From: JAUVYV01 sp964394625
GTDB lineage: Bacteria > Planctomycetota > Phycisphaerae > Sedimentisphaerales > Anaerobacaceae
DNA: 6,023 nt
Direction: 5' to 3'
Assembly: GCA_964394625.1 (NCBI GenBank)
Contig: CAYMYK010000182.1
Location: 1-6,023, forward strand
Shown: positions 5,426-6,023 of the stretch, piece after piece
Position numbering within the stretch: the stretch's first letter is position 1
Layout of the letters: each line of letters opens with the position of its first letter
Notes under the pieces: model-generated
Told to the model about the DNA's origin: nothing
Seen by the model: only the letters and a program-made list of their open reading frames with translations
Databases searched by the model: none
Made by a program: the position numbers and the translations under genes

Positions 5426-5632
5426 AATATATTCTGTCTGCGCAGTAACGACCTTTTTGCCAGCTACAAGGATATGATGCCAGATGCCGCCATTGGCCAA
5501 TTCAGTTTGGCTGCAAAACCTCTCCCAAGGGCTGTAATGGAGCTTAAGGGCCCTATCGTTAATGTTGATAAGGACCGCTTCAACGGCAGGACTCCGGTCC
5601 AGCAATGCTGGGATTACCTAAACGCCCTTGCC
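5426..5632 (+). pseudogene. Remnant of an Eco57I-like restriction-modification enzyme, N-terminal nuclease part
   Basis: The plus-strand frame opens at 5426 after an in-frame TAG (5423-5425) and contains DLFASYKDMMPDAAIGQF, AVMELKGP and then DKDRFNGRTPVQQCWDYLNAL. In intact proteins this order belongs to the N-terminal PD-(D/E)xK nuclease region before the Eco57I-type N6-adenine methylase domain of single-chain restriction-modification enzymes. Here PD (5480-5485) and ExK in MELKG (5537-5551) are the nuclease residues. After Leu at 5627-5629 the frame enters the antisense of the SYLF gene, so the similarity ends abruptly. Intact relatives usually exceed 900 residues; fewer than 70 codons remain, with no methylase part and no ribosome site. 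It is dead as an enzyme. The identification rests on remembered family motifs. The opposite-strand frame over 5381-5605 is open but resembles nothing I know. Confidence 0.6.
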
Positions 5633-5899
5633 GTACGCCCCGCCGATCCCAACGGCGCCCTTACCGACCGAAGGGAAGACAGCGTAGCCTGCGGCTGTGT
5701 CGAATATGTTGGCTAGGGATGGGGCATTCTTTTGCGCCTTGGCCAAAGCCACAGCGGCCTCATGCTCAATATCAGCCTTGCCTTGCACCGAACTGGGCGC
5801 CGTCGCACAGCCGGTCATCACTTGGAAACCGATCACACCGAGCACCAGAAACGCTACTCTCATGTGGTATTTTTTTATAATTTTGTCCTTTCCTTTCAT
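5618..5899 (-). pseudogene. Truncated SYLF (Ysc84-type) lipoprotein gene
   Basis: Minus-strand codons from ATG 5899-5897 give 93 residues. A basic start and hydrophobic core (15-28) end at MTGC, a plausible lipobox with Cys31 as the lipidated residue. A helical Ala/Lys-rich segment follows, then DTAAGYAVFPSVGKGAVGIG (67-86) and GAYGKGV (87-93), the recognisable beginning of a SYLF lipid-binding domain. Intact bacterial members are usually about 190-240 residues, so most of the domain is missing. A TAG follows GKGV at once, and none of the three frames beyond it shows the expected SYLF continuation. Start choice is uncertain: ATG 5899 has no ribosome site, while AAAGGAAAGGA (5896-5886) lies 22 bases before the alternative ATG at 5863. 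The gene converges with the restriction-enzyme fragment. Confidence 0.7.
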
Positions 5900-5907
5900 G
5901 GGGGTTT

Positions 5908-5937
5908 AGTATCAGATATAGACAACCACGCTGTCCA
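5908..5937 (-). promoter_or_regulatory. Weak promoter candidate for the truncated SYLF gene
   Basis: On the minus strand, a -35 TGGACA (5937-5932) and a -10 GATACT (5913-5908) are separated by 18 bp. The -35 fits consensus at 5 of 6 positions and the -10 at 4 of 6. The predicted start near 5901 would make the ATG at 5899 almost leaderless, which would explain its missing ribosome site. Confidence 0.25.
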
Positions 5938-5989
5938 ACGGACCAAACCCACATACTCATTTTCTATGCCAACTCGAAACAGTTTTTCA

Positions 5990-6012
5990 AAGCCTCAGCG
6001 GCTTAACTTTTT
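5990..6012 (+). terminator. Small hairpin with T-run near the right edge
   Basis: AAGCC (5990-5994) pairs with GGCTT (6000-6004) around TCAGC, followed by AAC and five T (6008-6012). The stem is only 5 bp, so termination strength is doubtful. On the plus strand it has no gene to terminate here. Apart from this and the SYLF promoter candidate, 5900-6023 shows no gene on either strand. Confidence 0.25.
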
Positions 6013-6023
6013 GTTAATCCTGT

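Noticed and set aside
5381..5605. Minus-strand ORF as continuation of the SYLF gene
   Set aside because: It is in frame after the TAG, but the residues show none of the expected SYLF continuation. The plus strand of the same bases encodes a clear restriction-enzyme-like segment, so it reads as antisense shadow.

Overview
The window looks like chromosomal DNA of a Gram-negative, moderately GC-rich bacterium. My best guess is Planctomycetota (Phycisphaerae-like). This rests on the general character of the proteins: a fused alpha/beta E1 dehydrogenase, a secreted beta-propeller of a type I associate with planctomycetes and actinobacteria, a C39-like membrane protease and a PilT ATPase. No rRNA, tRNA or other phylogenetic marker is present, so the assignment is tentative. 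The + strand carries more C than G under genes of both orientations (see findings).

Layout. (1) Positions 1-487, minus strand: the N-terminal 162 codons of a secreted beta-propeller-like protein that runs off the left edge. (2) Positions 488-691: a divergent control region. It has one extended -10 promoter per direction (510-539 on the minus strand, 613-642 on the plus strand) and an inverted repeat between the start sites. (3) Positions 692-2926, plus strand: a single-chain ThDP-dependent 2-oxoacid/acetoin dehydrogenase E1, alpha and beta fused, with no E2 or E3 gene beside it. (4) Positions 2927-3167: an intergenic region with a good sigma70-type promoter inside a 10-bp inverted repeat, followed by a leader with a second palindrome. 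(5) Positions 3168-4001, plus strand: a four-helix membrane protein with a C-terminal papain-like/C39-like cysteine peptidase domain. (6) Positions 4002-4249: a 248-bp leader with two candidate promoters and hairpins that could form a terminator or attenuator. (7) Positions 4250-5350, plus strand: PilT, the type IV pilus retraction ATPase, apparently intact. (8) Positions 5351-6023: a degenerate segment. A plus-strand fragment resembling the N-terminal nuclease part of an Eco57I-like restriction-modification enzyme meets, head-on, the truncated 3' end of a minus-strand SYLF (Ysc84-type) lipoprotein gene. Both coding signals cover the same 9 bp, so the junction looks like an illegitimate recombination scar. 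The last 124 bases hold only a weak promoter candidate and a small hairpin.

How the genes work together. The three intact plus-strand genes have separate promoters and 241-248 bp gaps, so they do not look like one operon, and I see no functional link among the E1, the membrane protease and PilT. The least ordinary parts are the protease with its unusual control region, the structured pilT leader, and the RM/SYLF gene graveyard after pilT.
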